Source: Singulisphaera sp. GP187 | GTDB taxonomy: Bacteria > Planctomycetota > Planctomycetia > Isosphaerales > Isosphaeraceae | DNA length: 64,000 bases | Reading direction: 5' to 3' | NCBI RefSeq assembly: GCF_900129635.1 | Contig: NZ_FSRB01000001.1 | Coordinates: forward strand, 3,077,501 to 3,141,500 | Shown here: positions 11,703-20,828 of the stretch, one piece after another | Numbering within the stretch: the stretch's first letter is position 1 | How the letters are laid out: every line of letters starts with the position of its first letter | Position numbers and translations under genes: made by a program | Notes under the pieces: generated by a model | What the model saw: the letters and a program-made list of their open reading frames with translations, nothing else | Databases searched by the model: none | What the model was told of the DNA's origin: nothing

Positions 11703-13796
11703 TCACGAGGCTGAACGCCGGGTCCAGGAGCGACGGGCAGGCTTGCGCAAGCGGGCGATAATCTCTGGCGTCAACTGGATCCACCAGGCGCCGTGGGACG
11801 TCGATTGGATACCGTCCAGGTGTCCCGACTGACACCAATCCGCGATAGTCGATACCGTCACGTTGAGCCGCGCTGCCGCGACACTTGCGGTGCAACGCCC
11901 ATCCGCCCGGTAGCCGTCGGCACACGGCGCGGGCCGATCAGGACAACCACTTGAAATTGAATAGCTATATCGGATTTGTTTTACAATGGTCGTTGTGAAC
12001 GGGCGGCCTGTCCCGGATCGGAATCCTTCCAGATCGAGGATTTGAGCGATCCGACAGTCCGGGTGATCTGCCGCCAGGGTGCGGAGGCGAGCGAGCACCG
12101 CCGGGTCGGTCCGGCGAGCATCGCAAGAGCGTTTCGGGCGAGGGATGTTCAAGAGGGTGCAGGCCTCCGTGCGCCAGCGGATCGCCACCTCGATCGTCGT
12201 CTCAGCCCGTGTCAAGCAGACATCCTTGATCAAGAATCCGAGCAATTGCTTGCGCTCGACCTGCGTCGTCGTCTCGGCCTGCCACAGCGCGGGCAGGTCC
12301 TGCGCCAATGCCAGAATCCGGGTACGCTCCGCGGGATCGACCAGGCGGGTCAACCGTGTGGGCCGTGCGGCCGATTCCCTCTCCAGACGCTCCACCTCGG
12401 CCAGCCTCGCCTCCCATTCCCGCTCTAATGTCCGGGCGACCAAGCGATTTTCGGGATCGACTGCCTGGAACCGGCGCCGAGCCAACTCCGCGTCGTAGTT
12501 CGCCCGCTCCACCATCAAGTCCCACTGGCGGTCCGCCCTCCGCGCCTGCTGCGAGATCTGGTCGATGGCGGCCATCGACACCTCCAGTTGCGCCGGGCGC
12601 ATGGCTTCCAGGAAGACCCGGGCCACCGCCGCATCAATTCGGTCGCCGCGGAGCGATTGGCAGGTCTTCTCTCCGCGATTCTTATGAAGCTGATTGCATT
12701 CGTACAAAGGAATCTTGCCGTCGTCCATGTAACGGATTGTCATGCGCCGCCCACACCGCCCGCAAAGGACGAGGCCTTGCAACAGCGCTGCCCCTTCTCG
12801 GAGGGCCCCGCGTCGCTCTTGATGATCGGATGTGCAATTCTCAAGGAGCCGTCGTTGATTCCGCTGGAATTGCTCCCAGGTGATATAGGCGGGATGGTGG
12901 TCGTGGAGGACGAACGGCCAATCCTCGACGACAACGCGACGCGTCCGGCCTTTGATCCGAGGCCCCTCGCCGGGCAAGAGGATGTTGCGGGTTTTGGTCC
13001 GTCCATAGACGTAGGTGCCCGTATAGGTCGGATTGTGGAGGATGGCCAGGACACGACCGAGGTCCAATGGTCGCCAGGTCAGTTGACCATCTCGACTCCC
13101 CCCGTAATGGCGGGTGGGGAAGCTGAACTGATTCGCGGCGAAAAACTGGACGACCCCGAGCGCGGCACCCACCTGCTCGAAAGTGTCGAAGACCAATCGG
13201 AGCGCCTGCTGCACTTGTTCGTCGGGATCGAGGACGGTTTGGCCGGCGGGGTCATAGACCAGCCCGGTGGGAGGCCGGGAGCGGAGTTGGCCGGTTCGGG
13301 CCTTCTCCAATTTGCCCCCCAGCAACCGCGAGCGGATCCAATGCAGCTCGGCTTCGCTCATGGTCCCTTTGATCCCCAAGAGCAGGCGGTCGTTGTACTG
13401 AGTTGGATCATAAACGCCATCCTCGTCGATGACGAGTGTATCGGTCAGACCGCAAATCTCGATGAGGCGATACCAGTCACTGCAGGAACGGGCCAGACGC
13501 GAGGCCTCCAGGCTGAGGACAGCGCCGGCACGGCCGAGCCCGACCTCGGCCATCAGGTACTGGAAGCCGTCGCGTCCGAGGGCCGAGGCCCCGGAGTGCC
13601 CTTGATCCTGGTCGATGACGTGGATGCGTTCCTTGGGCCATCCAAATTGCTCGGCGCGTCGTGCCAGGTCATATTGGCGAGCGGTGCTGGCGATGTTGTC
13701 GCGCACCTGCATGGGGGTCGACTGCCTGACGTAGATCAGGGCTTGGCGATCGAGATGTTCCGGTCGGATTTTTGGGGGTGCGAGTCGTGGTGGCAT
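11703..13796 (-). CDS. Large serine recombinase
   Basis: The product has 697 residues. The N-terminal resolvase domain shows the catalytic serine motif YVRQST, an Arg-bearing LEASRLARS and a GIKGTMSEAELHWIRSRL helix. Then follow the recombinase domain (PPTGLVYD to NPTYTGTYVYGR), a zinc ribbon with CGRCGRRM and YECNQ...KTC, a coiled coil (about 430-510) and a C-terminal helix-turn-helix with TASVAAARLNVTVSTIADWC. It would cut and rejoin DNA through a 5'-phosphoserine link and moves the element it lies in. The start at 13796 (MPPRLAPPKIRPEHLDRQ) is chosen because residues upstream in the frame are unlike the family. It overlaps the end of the preceding small gene by 61 bases. Confidence 0.9.
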   Translation of the reverse strand: MPPRLAPPKIRPEHLDRQALIYVRQSTPMQVRDNIASTARQYDLARRAEQFGWPKERIHVIDQDQGHSGASALGRDGFQYLMAEVGLGRAGAVLSLEASRLARSCSDWYRLIEICGLTDTLVIDEDGVYDPTQYNDRLLLGIKGTMSEAELHWIRSRLLGGKLEKARTGQLRSRPPTGLVYDPAGQTVLDPDEQVQQALRLVFDTFEQVGAALGVVQFFAANQFSFPTRHYGGSRDGQLTWRPLDLGRVLAILHNPTYTGTYVYGRTKTRNILLPGEGPRIKGRTRRVVVEDWPFVLHDHHPAYITWEQFQRNQRRLLENCTSDHQERRGALREGAALLQGLVLCGRCGRRMTIRYMDDGKIPLYECNQLHKNRGEKTCQSLRGDRIDAAVARVFLEAMRPAQLEVSMAAIDQISQQARRADRQWDLMVERANYDAELARRRFQAVDPENRLVARTLEREWEARLAEVERLERESAARPTRLTRLVDPAERTRILALAQDLPALWQAETTTQVERKQLLGFLIKDVCLTRAETTIEVAIRWRTEACTLLNIPRPKRSCDARRTDPAVLARLRTLAADHPDCRIAQILDLEGFRSGTGRPFTTTIVKQIRYSYSISSGCPDRPAPCADGYRADGRCTASVAAARLNVTVSTIADWCQSGHLDGIQSTSHGAWWIQLTPEIIARLRKPARRSWTRRSAS

Positions 13797-13957
13797 GGGA
13801 CGAACTCCTGGTGAGTAGTTTCCGTGTGTCGGGCGACGAGATTGGATGCCAGATTCGCCATCAGTCGAATGGCGCCGGCCTGCGCATCGGCGGTAAGCCC
13901 CTCCCAGACGTGGGCGGGCGCGATCACTGGGACAGGAAAAGAATCTTGAAGCCTCAT
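13736..13957 (-). CDS. Small conserved element protein (73 aa)
   Basis: This short frame lies between the DUF5372-like gene and the recombinase and overlaps the recombinase start, which suggests translational coupling. The core reads HVWEGLTADAQAGAIRLMAN followed by LASNLVA, an amphipathic helix pair. I have the impression that similar small proteins accompany recombinase or transposase genes in other planctomycetes, but I do not know a function. The ATG at 13957 has no strong ribosome binding site. Confidence 0.5.
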   Translation of the reverse strand: MRLQDSFPVPVIAPAHVWEGLTADAQAGAIRLMANLASNLVARHTETTHQEFVPCHHDSHPQKSDRNISIAKP

Positions 13958-14008
13958 AAGAGCAATTCCCCAAGCGATTCAGGCAACGTTAGATCGATGG
14001 GGATGATC

Positions 14009-14311
14009 TTATCGAGTGCCGCGCGTGGCCGAATGGGTTTGGCGGGCGTGACCGGTCGCAGGGCAACCGACGCGATCGAGAAGCAGGCGGGCCTGGCGGA
14101 GTCCGTCGAGATCGAGAAGATGATCCGGCCTGGGCGGGGTCCCGCCCTCAGGAGGAGAGGCGTAGTCCGTGCCGCTCATGGCGATGGCGGCATGGTGCCC
14201 GTCAGGAAGTCGGACGATGAGATCCGGATCGATCCCTCGGCGGAGTTGGACGACCTCGACCTTCTGCCCATGGAGCGGGTGATGCGGATGGGTGATGGTG
14301 ACGAATCCCAA
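14009..14311 (-). CDS. DUF5372-like small protein
   Basis: The segment GFVTITHPHHPLHGQKVEVV and the following LRRG...IVRLPDGHHAAIAMS match my memory of DUF5372, a small beta-rich family often encoded next to serine recombinases. The frame stays open further upstream into the interrupted intron ORF, so the start must lie inside the element. A TTG at 14311 just before GFVTI is the only candidate after the element border at 14348. The role is unknown; its constant partnership suggests it assists or controls recombination. Confidence 0.6.
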   Translation of the reverse strand: MGFVTITHPHHPLHGQKVEVVQLRRGIDPDLIVRLPDGHHAAIAMSGTDYASPPEGGTPPRPDHLLDLDGLRQARLLLDRVGCPATGHARQTHSATRGTR

Positions 14312-15221
14312 GGAGGGTTGGGATGAGGGGGTAGTGTGCTGTTGGCATTCCAATTCCCAGCGGGCGTTGCTTACCATCCGATTTAAGAATGTAAACACGC
14401 TTCACAGGGTCCGGCTGATACGTCTTCCTCCTCAAGTCTTCCGCCAGTTCGTCGAGCCACGCCTCGACCCCAGACGCCTTGATGTCCGCGAACGTCTGGC
14501 CGTCGATCCCCGGCACGCCGCCGTTGGAACGGCAGCGGGCGAAGGCGAATGCCAAGATGTCGCGACGGTACACCTTGTCGTACAGCAGATAGAAGCGATA
14601 GTCCGGCGATCCCTTCGCTTTGGTGCGCAACGTCGCCTGGAGTTTCCGAACCTTTTCCGGAGGTGCAAGGCTCACGCCAATCTCCTGGTTCTCGTGCCCT
14701 TTCGGACGTCGGTCTTGAACTCAGGCCCCTTCCCTCCACCGGTGTTAACCGGCTTCATCGGTACTACGAGCCTGTCCGCCACCCCGGTCGGCCTGGCTTG
14801 TCCCTCACGGGCGTCCAGTTGGGAGTCACGCGCTCCCACCGATGGGGTTTCCCGTGTTGCCTCGGTTCTCCGTGTGCTCGCATGCCGTCGTCATTACCCC
14901 GGTGGAACCCCTGGTTTTGTGTCGCTTCACGAGGCGTGAGCCTCATTTCCCCAGCGGCTGCGGCCTTCCCCGATATGCGGGCGGGTCGGCTTCCACTTTA
15001 AAGCTTTCGAGGCCTGCTCGACGTTCACTCACATTACGGCCTGCGAACTCGCCGAGTCGCTTGTACGACCCGTTGTCTCGAAGGCTCCGGCGGCTTCGTT
15101 ACCTCCACCACCGCTTCGATAGCTACCGGCTGGAGCGACTGAGTTAGCCGGGTGGGAGTTGCACCCACTGAAGAGCCAGACCTTTTCACGGCGCGCCGCA
15201 TGCTTATTCATTTATTATTCG

Positions 15222-15569
15222 ATGACCGTGCTCCTGTACCAGCCCGAGAACGGGCCGTCGATCGGCAACCTGATCCCCGGCCTCATTGTGCCCATGAGTC
15301 ACTGCTCGCTGTTGCAAGTTCCGGCAGGTATTGGAATTCTCCTGCACCGTCCTCGGGGAAAGCGACTCGTCGGGGGCATGGCATTTGGTATCGTCCTCAC
15401 GGGGGAACTCGGATCGGCGCTGGCCGAATTGAATCTCACTGGAGGATATAGTGACGCTGCGATGGGAGTCTTTTCGTGGGGATTACTCACAGGGATCGTG
15501 GTCACCGTCTTCATAAATCTTGCTTTTCGAGCCCGTTCGATGAAGGTTGTTTTCGGGGAAGAGCGATGA
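15222..15569 (+). CDS. Hypothetical small membrane protein
   Basis: From the ATG at 15222 a 115-residue protein has a hydrophobic segment near residues 17-40 (LIPGLIVPMSHCSLL...), one at about 50-70 (LVGGMAFGIVLTGELGSAL) and one at about 82-100 (GVFSWGLLTGIVVTVFINLAF), followed by a basic tail. It has no known motif. It begins about 55 bases outside the 5' end of the group II intron, on the opposite strand. The ribosome binding site is poor, so the call rests on the hydrophobicity pattern. Confidence 0.4.
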   Translation: MTVLLYQPENGPSIGNLIPGLIVPMSHCSLLQVPAGIGILLHRPRGKRLVGGMAFGIVLTGELGSALAELNLTGGYSDAAMGVFSWGLLTGIVVTVFINLAFRARSMKVVFGEER

Positions 15570-16194
15570 GGCTCGCAATCGTGGCCTCCCTTGATGCTGG
15601 CTCCCCCGCAGAATCTGTGGGTGGAAAAGCAGCGGACAGGCTCGGCTCCGGCCCGACAGGAAGAACCTCCCCTCCCCCCCCGGTAATTCGAGGGCGAAGC
15701 GAAGGTGAAAGCGGGAGACCCGCCCGTGACCTTCATGGTCCTGACCTCGATGCCTCTGGACTCTGGCACCAGCACAAACACTCTCGAGTTGTCGGTCATC
15801 TCTGGCAGGAGTGAATTCGCAACCCGGCGGTTCAGGAAGCGGACCACGCGTTCGTAATGCCCCACCAACGCGAGGCCAATCTGACCCCGGTGAGGATCGC
15901 AGCTGATCCCCGGAGACAGCCTCAGGTCGAGTTGCCCGGCATACGGCCAGAACCGCCCGGCCCGTTCTGGTTGCCGTTACCGAAGTGGCCGTCGCTGGTG
16001 GGAGGGGATCGAGGAGGAGCGTGCCTCTGACCTCGGCGAGCGAATCTGCTTGCCCCCAAGTCGAGCTGGATTTTCTGACGATCGGTCGCTAGATACAGAG
16101 GGGTCAGCTGTCACGCCCCAACCACTCGTCTGTGCAATCCACGTCTGACGAATCCTGCGGACCACAACTCGGAATCCTCCTGCGTCATGCGCAA
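15570..16194. other. Intergenic, no gene seen
   Basis: The stretch lies between the small membrane protein gene and the left end of the ISKra4-like element. Open frames here are short, overlap and carry no motif. Confidence 0.35.
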
Positions 16195-16227
16195 AAATTT
16201 GCCTGGCGCTCGTCAGTTGGTGCGCGG
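16195..16227 (+). repeat. Left terminal inverted repeat of the ISKra4-like element
   Basis: It contains TTTGCCTGGCGCTCGTCAG followed by TTGGTGCGC. It matches the reverse complement of 20566-20597 with only a few mismatches. No target duplication could be read outside it. Confidence 0.65.
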
Positions 16228-17752
16228 CAATGGGGGCAATGCGTAAGCTGGAGCAGGCGACTTCGGGATCATTCTGCGCGAAGGGAGTGACTTTCTCAAC
16301 GCGACGGATAAAAAGGTACGCACGATGGTTCCCCATAGTAGCAGTATGGAGACACACCGTGCGCACCACCGACGGACTTCAGACTACCATCACGTGCCGT
16401 CCCGTCAACCGGATCGACCAAACCTTCTCGGTGGAACTCACACTCGAGATGTCCTTGCCTATGCCGCTCCAGGACGAGCATCTCCCTGATCAGATCGAAG
16501 CCTTTGTCCATTCCGCCGGCCTCGAGGTCCAACGCCGACTCTTCTGCGCCCTCATCGAGAAGGCCGACCAGGAATTGGTCCTCCAGCGGCGGCATGGCAA
16601 GGCCGAAGCCGGCATCCAGCAGAGGGGGAAACGCTCCTTCACTTTCAAGACGATCTTCGGCGAGGTCACCGTCAAACGGTCGCGAATCCTCCACAAGAAG
16701 GATGGCACGATCGAAGTTCCCTCGACTCAGGCCTGGAACACGTCCCACCAACTCATGATCACCGGCCATCTCCGCGACGCCGTCTGCGACCAGATGAGCG
16801 ATCAATCGACGCGGCAGAGCCAGACCGACATCTGCCAGTACGCCGGAGATCCGGCTCTATTGGGGGCCAGCACGATCATCGACATCGTGCATCAGGAGGG
16901 GGAACGATTGATCGCGGCGCAACACGAGCGGGCCCGGGCCACTCTGGCCAATGCCACCGAGGCCCAACTGGCCCAACTCGGAGAGACGTCGGCCGATCCC
17001 GACGCCATGACCGGATTGATCGATGACGACCCGCCTTGGGACGACTCGGAGGAAGCCCAGTCCGAGTGGGAACAGATCCAGGCCGAGTGGATCGCCACAG
17101 GCTTTGCCGGATGCGAGCCGGCGTTCCCCGTGGCCAAGGACGAGTCCCGCGCCGTGGACGAAGGATTCGTGATCGTCGAACCCGATGAGGTGAAGACCAA
17201 GGCCCAGCCGTCGTCGGGCCGTAAGGAGGTCTGGACGTTCACGGCGGTGGTGCTGGTCGCCGGATTGCAGTACAGCTTGGCGGCGGCTACGACAGAGGGC
17301 CTGTGGTTGCAAGTCTCGGCGTTGCTGCTGGAGTTAGGGGTGCTCGATTCCAAGCGTCGGTTGCTGGTCCTACGCGACGGGGCCCGTTGGATTCGGACCT
17401 GGTTCGAGGGCCTGGGGATCTCGTCCAGGGCGATGGTGCTCTGCTGGTGGCACCTTCGGAAACGTTGTTATGAATCGATGAGTTTGGCGGGGGGGCCGAA
17501 GGAGCGTCGTCGCGCGTTCGAGAAGGAATTGCTAGGTCAGTTGTGGAGAGGAGAGGTGGAGACCGCAATCGGCCTGCTGCGAAATGCCTTGGAGTGGGTC
17601 AGGAACCGTGCCGCGGTCGAGGAGTTGATCGGCTACCTGGAGAGACGACGAGCGTACCTCCCCGACTACGAGCAACGGCAGCGGGCGGGGTTATGGATCG
17701 CGAGCACGCGGGTGGAGAAGTACAACGACTGGGCGGTGTCGGAGCGTTGCAA

Positions 17753-19102
17753 GGCGACCGGTATCTGGAAATCTACCCGTGTTCGGAGTTATGCTTGCAA
17801 AAGCACGGTAGGGGAACACATCCAGGACTGTCAACTCTCCAGCACGGAGGTTCTTCAACATGGAAGGCTCCGCCGACCACATTGATGCACTGCTTCGCTC
17901 GGGGGCCCGACGACTCACCGGACATCAGCGCCGGCTCTTCCAGGCCGAGGTGACTACCAAACTTTGCCATGGCAGTGCCCGACTGGCCGAACGACGTTTC
18001 GGCTGGGGACGCGATACGATCGAGAAGGGACTGCACGAGTCCCAGCAGGGCGTTCGCTGCCTGGAGAACTTCGCCGCACGCGGTCGAAGGCGAAGCGAGG
18101 AGAAGGATCCGCGCCTGGCGGCCCTGATCCGCGCCGTCGTGGAACCCCACACCTACGCCGACCCAGGACTCCAGTCGTCACGTCGGTACACGAATTTGTC
18201 GGCCGCCGAGGTGCGCCAGGCTTTGATCGATCAGGGTTACCCCAAGGCGGAGTTGCCCAGCGAGCGCACGATGCGTGACATCCTCAATCGCATGAACTAC
18301 CGCCTCAAGCGGATCCAGAAGGGCAAGCCACTAAAGAAGACCGAGGAGACCGACGCGATCTTCGCCCACGTGCAGGAGGTGCGTGACGAGGTCCGTGGCG
18401 ATCCCGAAGTGCTGGAGATCTCCATGGATACCAAAGCGAAGGTGAGCCTGGGCGATTACGTCCGTGGGGGGAAAAACCCGGACCGACGCGCAGGGCGTGG
18501 TGGCCAAGGGCTGGGATCATGACCCCCCGGCGAAGGAGAAATTGGTCCCCGTCGGCATCCTGAGCGTTGCGACCGGAGCATTGATGCTCATCTTCGGATG
18601 GCACGAGACCAGCGATGCCTGGGTGGATGCCTTGCAGATGTGGTGGCGTCAGGTCAAGCGGGCCCACCGATCGATCAAACGCCTGGTGATCTACCTGGAC
18701 AACGGGCCGAAGAACTCCGGGCGGCGGACCCAATTCTTGAAACGGATGGTGCAGTTCGCCGACTGGTCAGGGTTGGAGGTGCGTTTGGTGTACTATCCTC
18801 CCTACCACAGCAAATACAATCCGATCGAACGTTGTTGGTCGGCGCTGGAGAAGAAGTGGAACGGAGTCTTGCTGAACAGCTTGGAGGTCGTTCTCCAATG
18901 CGCCAGGCGGATGACCTGGAGAGGGCGGCACCCGACAGTGAAATGCCTTGATGGCCATTATCCAAACGGTATTCGAGTTCCCGCCAAACAAATGAAAGCG
19001 TACGAGGCTCGCCTGCAACGCTCAACGGCACTGCCCAAGTACGACATTATCATCAAGCCAAAAACAGCAGATATACAGGTAAAGTAATTCCTGCCGGACG
19101 CC
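17753..19102 (+). mobile_element. ISAzo13-like insertion sequence, 1350 bp, inside the ISKra4 transposase
   Basis: It is flanked by a 3 bp target duplication CAA (17750-17752 and 19103-19105). Its ends are imperfect inverted repeats: left GGCGACCGG...GGAAATCTACC, right (reverse complement) GGCGTCCGG...GGAATTACTTTACC. Excision would restore the host transposase frame exactly. It holds one transposase gene with a frameshift. Confidence 0.8.
17860..19087 (+). pseudogene. ISAzo13-like transposase, frameshift at a G6A5 run
   Basis: An ATG at 17860 follows GGAGG. The first part (to about 18471) gives an HTH-rich N-terminus (CHGSARLAERRFGWGRDTI, LSAAEVRQALIDQGY) and the first catalytic region LEISMDTKAKVSLGDYVRGG. 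The second part in the +1 frame continues KTRTDAQGVVAKGWDHD, then VIYLDNGPKNSGRRTQF and PPYHSKYNPIERCW with further acidic residues (D, D, E). The frame switch is at 18466-18476, a run of six G and five A. One A too many would explain it; slippage on the run could also produce the full protein in vivo. Full length would be about 408 residues. Confidence 0.8.
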
Positions 19103-19260
19103 CAAGCACCGTGGGATGAGCTGGTCGCCGTCGGGTGTATTGGCATTGGCCGCGTTGGAAGCCGCCAGACGGAACGGTGAACTGGACGAGTGGCGTCGCG
19201 TTCGTGAGTTGCCCGAACGACCGATGCCAGAACCGGTTCGCGAGGCCGCTTGATCGCTAA

Positions 19261-20560
19261 GGAGGCTCGCCAAAATAACATATACAATTTATAGTTTCGG
19301 AATTGGGGTGATTGTATAGTTCCACTCATCGTGGAACTTATCCTTCCTAATATGCAGACTATCCATCTGCTCGTCCGTCACTTTTTGCCCAAGCGGGTAG
19401 GTGGTGGTGTCCAGCTCCGAATGGATCGAAAGCCCTTGTTTCGTCGTCGTGTGCCCGATCAAGTTCACGACGACCTCGCGACTCACAAGTGGTCTACCAC
19501 GCCAGTTCTCGGTGATGTGGCAGAACATCCGGTGCTCAATCTTGTTCCACTTGCTGGTCCCCGGTGGGAAATGGCACACCGAAATCTTCAACCCGATCTC
19601 GTCGGCCAGTCCCTGGAGTTCCCATTTCCAGAGACGACTTCGGGTCCCGTTGGAGCCCCCGCCGTCGGCCATGATCAGCAGTTCGCTCGCGCCGGGGTAG
19701 GCCCGAATTCCCATCCGCCTCCACCATCGCCTCAGAGTCTCGACGGCAAACTCGGCGGTGTCGTGATCGATCCCCACGCCGACCCAACCGGTGTTGTCCG
19801 TCGGGTCGTAGACCCCGTACGGAATGACCTTGCCCAGTTTCTTGTCGGGGAAATCCTTGGACTTAACCTGCCGCGGCCTGCCTTCGGGCTCCCATTCGCG
19901 GCCAGAATTCCGGTAATTTCCCACGTGTTCTTTCTTCTTGGTGTCCACCGAGACGACGGGCTGGCCCCTCCGCTGGAACGCCATCACGCGTCGGTTGATA
20001 TGACGGAACTGGGCATCCCGGTCCGGATGATCCTTCCCCTCAACGGTCTTCCGGTTGGACTGGAGGCTATACCCGAGGGCGTGCAGCAAACGGTTGACCG
20101 TCCGCTCACTGACGGGATGTCCACTCGCTGCGAGTTCCCTGGCCAGCTTGTCGGCGCTCTTGGAGGTCCATCGCAGGGGCGACATCGGATCGCCTCGCGT
20201 GGCCGGATCGACCAGGGTCTCCAGGGCATCGAGGAGCTTCGGGTCATGGTCAGCGAGGGCATTGCGGCCACCTCCCAATTTGCGGACCCTCTCGGGATGC
20301 TCATCGGGCGTGGAGTGCAGTTCATCCAGACCCGTCCGAATCGTGATGCGAGACAATCCGGTCGCCTCGGAAACCCTCGATATGCCACCCCATCCGATCG
20401 CCCGTGCCTCGGTGGCCGCCCACAATCGCCGTGCCCGCTCGTCAAGTAACGGCGCGAGTGTCGTGTACTTCTCGGAGATGATGTTGGCGTCAGAATCAGC
20501 CATATTGTTCATGCTAACTAGGCACGCTATATTTTGGATAGGTTATTTTGGCGAGCCGCC
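19261..20560 (-). mobile_element. ISAzo13-family insertion sequence, 1300 bp, intact
   Basis: The two ends are 19 bp inverted repeats with one mismatch (GGAGGCTCGCCAAAATAAC at 19261-19279; the reverse complement of 20542-20560 reads GGCGGCTCGCCAAAATAAC). They are flanked by a 3 bp target duplication TAA (19258-19260 and 20561-20563). It lies five bases after the stop codon of the ISKra4 transposase and directly against that element's right end. Confidence 0.88.
19289..20512 (-). CDS. ISAzo13-family transposase
   Basis: The product has 407 residues. The N-terminal HTH part (RARRLWAATEARAIGWGGI, VSEATGLSRITIRTGL) is followed by a DDE catalytic core: SVDTKKKEHVGNYRNSGREW, GIDHDTAEFAVETLRRWW, LLIMADGGGSNGTRSRLWK and the region FPPGTSKWNKIEHRMF with the Glu. 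All three acidic residues are present and the frame is whole, so this copy is probably active. The ATG at 20512 is the longest start; the ATG at 20503 (MADSDANIISEKY) resembles relatives better. Confidence 0.9.
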   Translation of the reverse strand: MNNMADSDANIISEKYTTLAPLLDERARRLWAATEARAIGWGGISRVSEATGLSRITIRTGLDELHSTPDEHPERVRKLGGGRNALADHDPKLLDALETLVDPATRGDPMSPLRWTSKSADKLARELAASGHPVSERTVNRLLHALGYSLQSNRKTVEGKDHPDRDAQFRHINRRVMAFQRRGQPVVSVDTKKKEHVGNYRNSGREWEPEGRPRQVKSKDFPDKKLGKVIPYGVYDPTDNTGWVGVGIDHDTAEFAVETLRRWWRRMGIRAYPGASELLIMADGGGSNGTRSRLWKWELQGLADEIGLKISVCHFPPGTSKWNKIEHRMFCHITENWRGRPLVSREVVVNLIGHTTTKQGLSIHSELDTTTYPLGQKVTDEQMDSLHIRKDKFHDEWNYTITPIPKL

Positions 20561-20563
20561 TAA

Positions 20564-20597
20564 CCCGGCGCACCAACTGGCGAGCGCTAGGAAAATT
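20564..20597 (-). repeat. Right terminal inverted repeat of the ISKra4-like element
   Basis: The reverse complement of this stretch contains TTTTCCTAGCGCTCGCCAG and TTGGTGCGC, matching the left end at 16195-16227. It now abuts the TAA duplication of the nested ISAzo13 element. Confidence 0.65.
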
Positions 20598-20828
20598 TGA
20601 CGTTGACCACCCTCGCCCCTGAGTTCCCTCCTGATGGCTAAAGAAAAGCGGCGAGGATGTAGCGATTTCTGCCGAAAACCAGACGGTCGATCCCCACCCG
20701 ACCGGCCGCCCACCCGTGAAGGGAGGCTGCCGGATCGTGCGGTGGATCGACCGAGCTTCGGGCCACAGGCTCGTGGACATCATGACCGGGACGAGAGTCC
20801 TCCCAGCCGTCGGCCTGGCATCCAATCC

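Larger units (their letters stand above)
11617..14348 (-). mobile_element. Compact large-serine-recombinase element inserted in the intron RT
   Basis: The insertion is bounded by a TCC (GGA on the coding strand) at each side (11614-11616, 14349-14351), and its removal exactly restores the reverse transcriptase. It carries only three minus-strand genes: a DUF5372-like protein, a 73-residue protein and the recombinase. I see no clear long terminal inverted repeats, which fits serine-recombinase integration at short core sites. Confidence 0.75.
10615..14675 (-). pseudogene. ltrA: Group II intron reverse transcriptase/maturase, split in two parts
   Basis: The N-terminal part (14675-14349, 109 codons: SLAPPEKVRKLQATLRTKAK through DGKQRPLGIG) and the C-terminal part (11613-10615, 333 codons: TIRDRVVQMAVVLVLEP onward) are separated by a 2.73 kb element. 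Joining them at the shared TCC (14349-14351 and 11614-11616) restores one frame of 441 residues with no lost codon. The C-terminal part has the RT active site YADDF, the upstream HAYR and DADLSGYFDSIPH motifs, RGSPQGSPISPLLANI and a maturase (X) region ending in WLRGKHKL. No HNH endonuclease domain follows, as in class C-like introns. It should mediate intron splicing and retromobility when intact. Confidence 0.85.
10517..15164 (-). mobile_element. Group II intron interrupted by a serine-recombinase element
   Basis: The minus strand carries, in order: a structured 5' region of about 490 bases (14676-15164, probable domains I-III, starting near GTGCAACTCCCACC), the maturase/reverse transcriptase ORF, a domain V hairpin at 10570-10602 and a domain VI-like stem just after it. 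The 3' end is near 10517. Both ends are estimates because I could not fold the RNA. The intron ORF is split by a 2.73 kb insertion (11617-14348). Without the insertion the intron would be about 1.9 kb, normal for bacterial introns. Confidence 0.75.
16449..19253 (+). pseudogene. ISKra4-family transposase, split by an ISAzo13-type insertion
   Basis: Parts 16449-17752 and 19106-19253 join across the duplicated CAA to one frame of 483 residues; the junction then reads RCKHRGMSWSPSG, exactly the sequence expected for this family. The start at 16449 (MSLPMPLQDEHLPDQIEAF) fits the usual beginning. Visible family features are GLEVQRRLF, KTIFGEVTVKRSRI, an acidic middle region, a DDE-type core with LVLRDGARWIRTWF and CWWHLRKRC, and the end AALEAARRNGELDEWRR. 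As it stands the protein is truncated after CKATGIWK. The element cannot move by itself unless a related transposase acts in trans. Confidence 0.88.
16195..20597 (+). mobile_element. ISKra4-like element carrying two nested insertion sequences
   Basis: The ends share an imperfect terminal inverted repeat of about 33 bases: the left copy at 16195-16227 and the right at 20566-20597 both contain GCGCTCG(T/C)CAGTTGG. Inside are one transposase (16449-19253) and two other elements, 17753-19102 within the transposase and 19261-20560 between its stop codon and the right end. Removing both leaves about 1.75 kb, a normal size for this type. Confidence 0.75.

Noticed and set aside
12588..13814. 408-codon plus-strand frame
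   Set aside because: It is antisense to the serine recombinase, whose catalytic motifs are clear; long antisense frames are usual in high-GC genes.
19331..20449. 372-codon plus-strand frame
   Set aside because: Antisense shadow of the intact ISAzo13 transposase.
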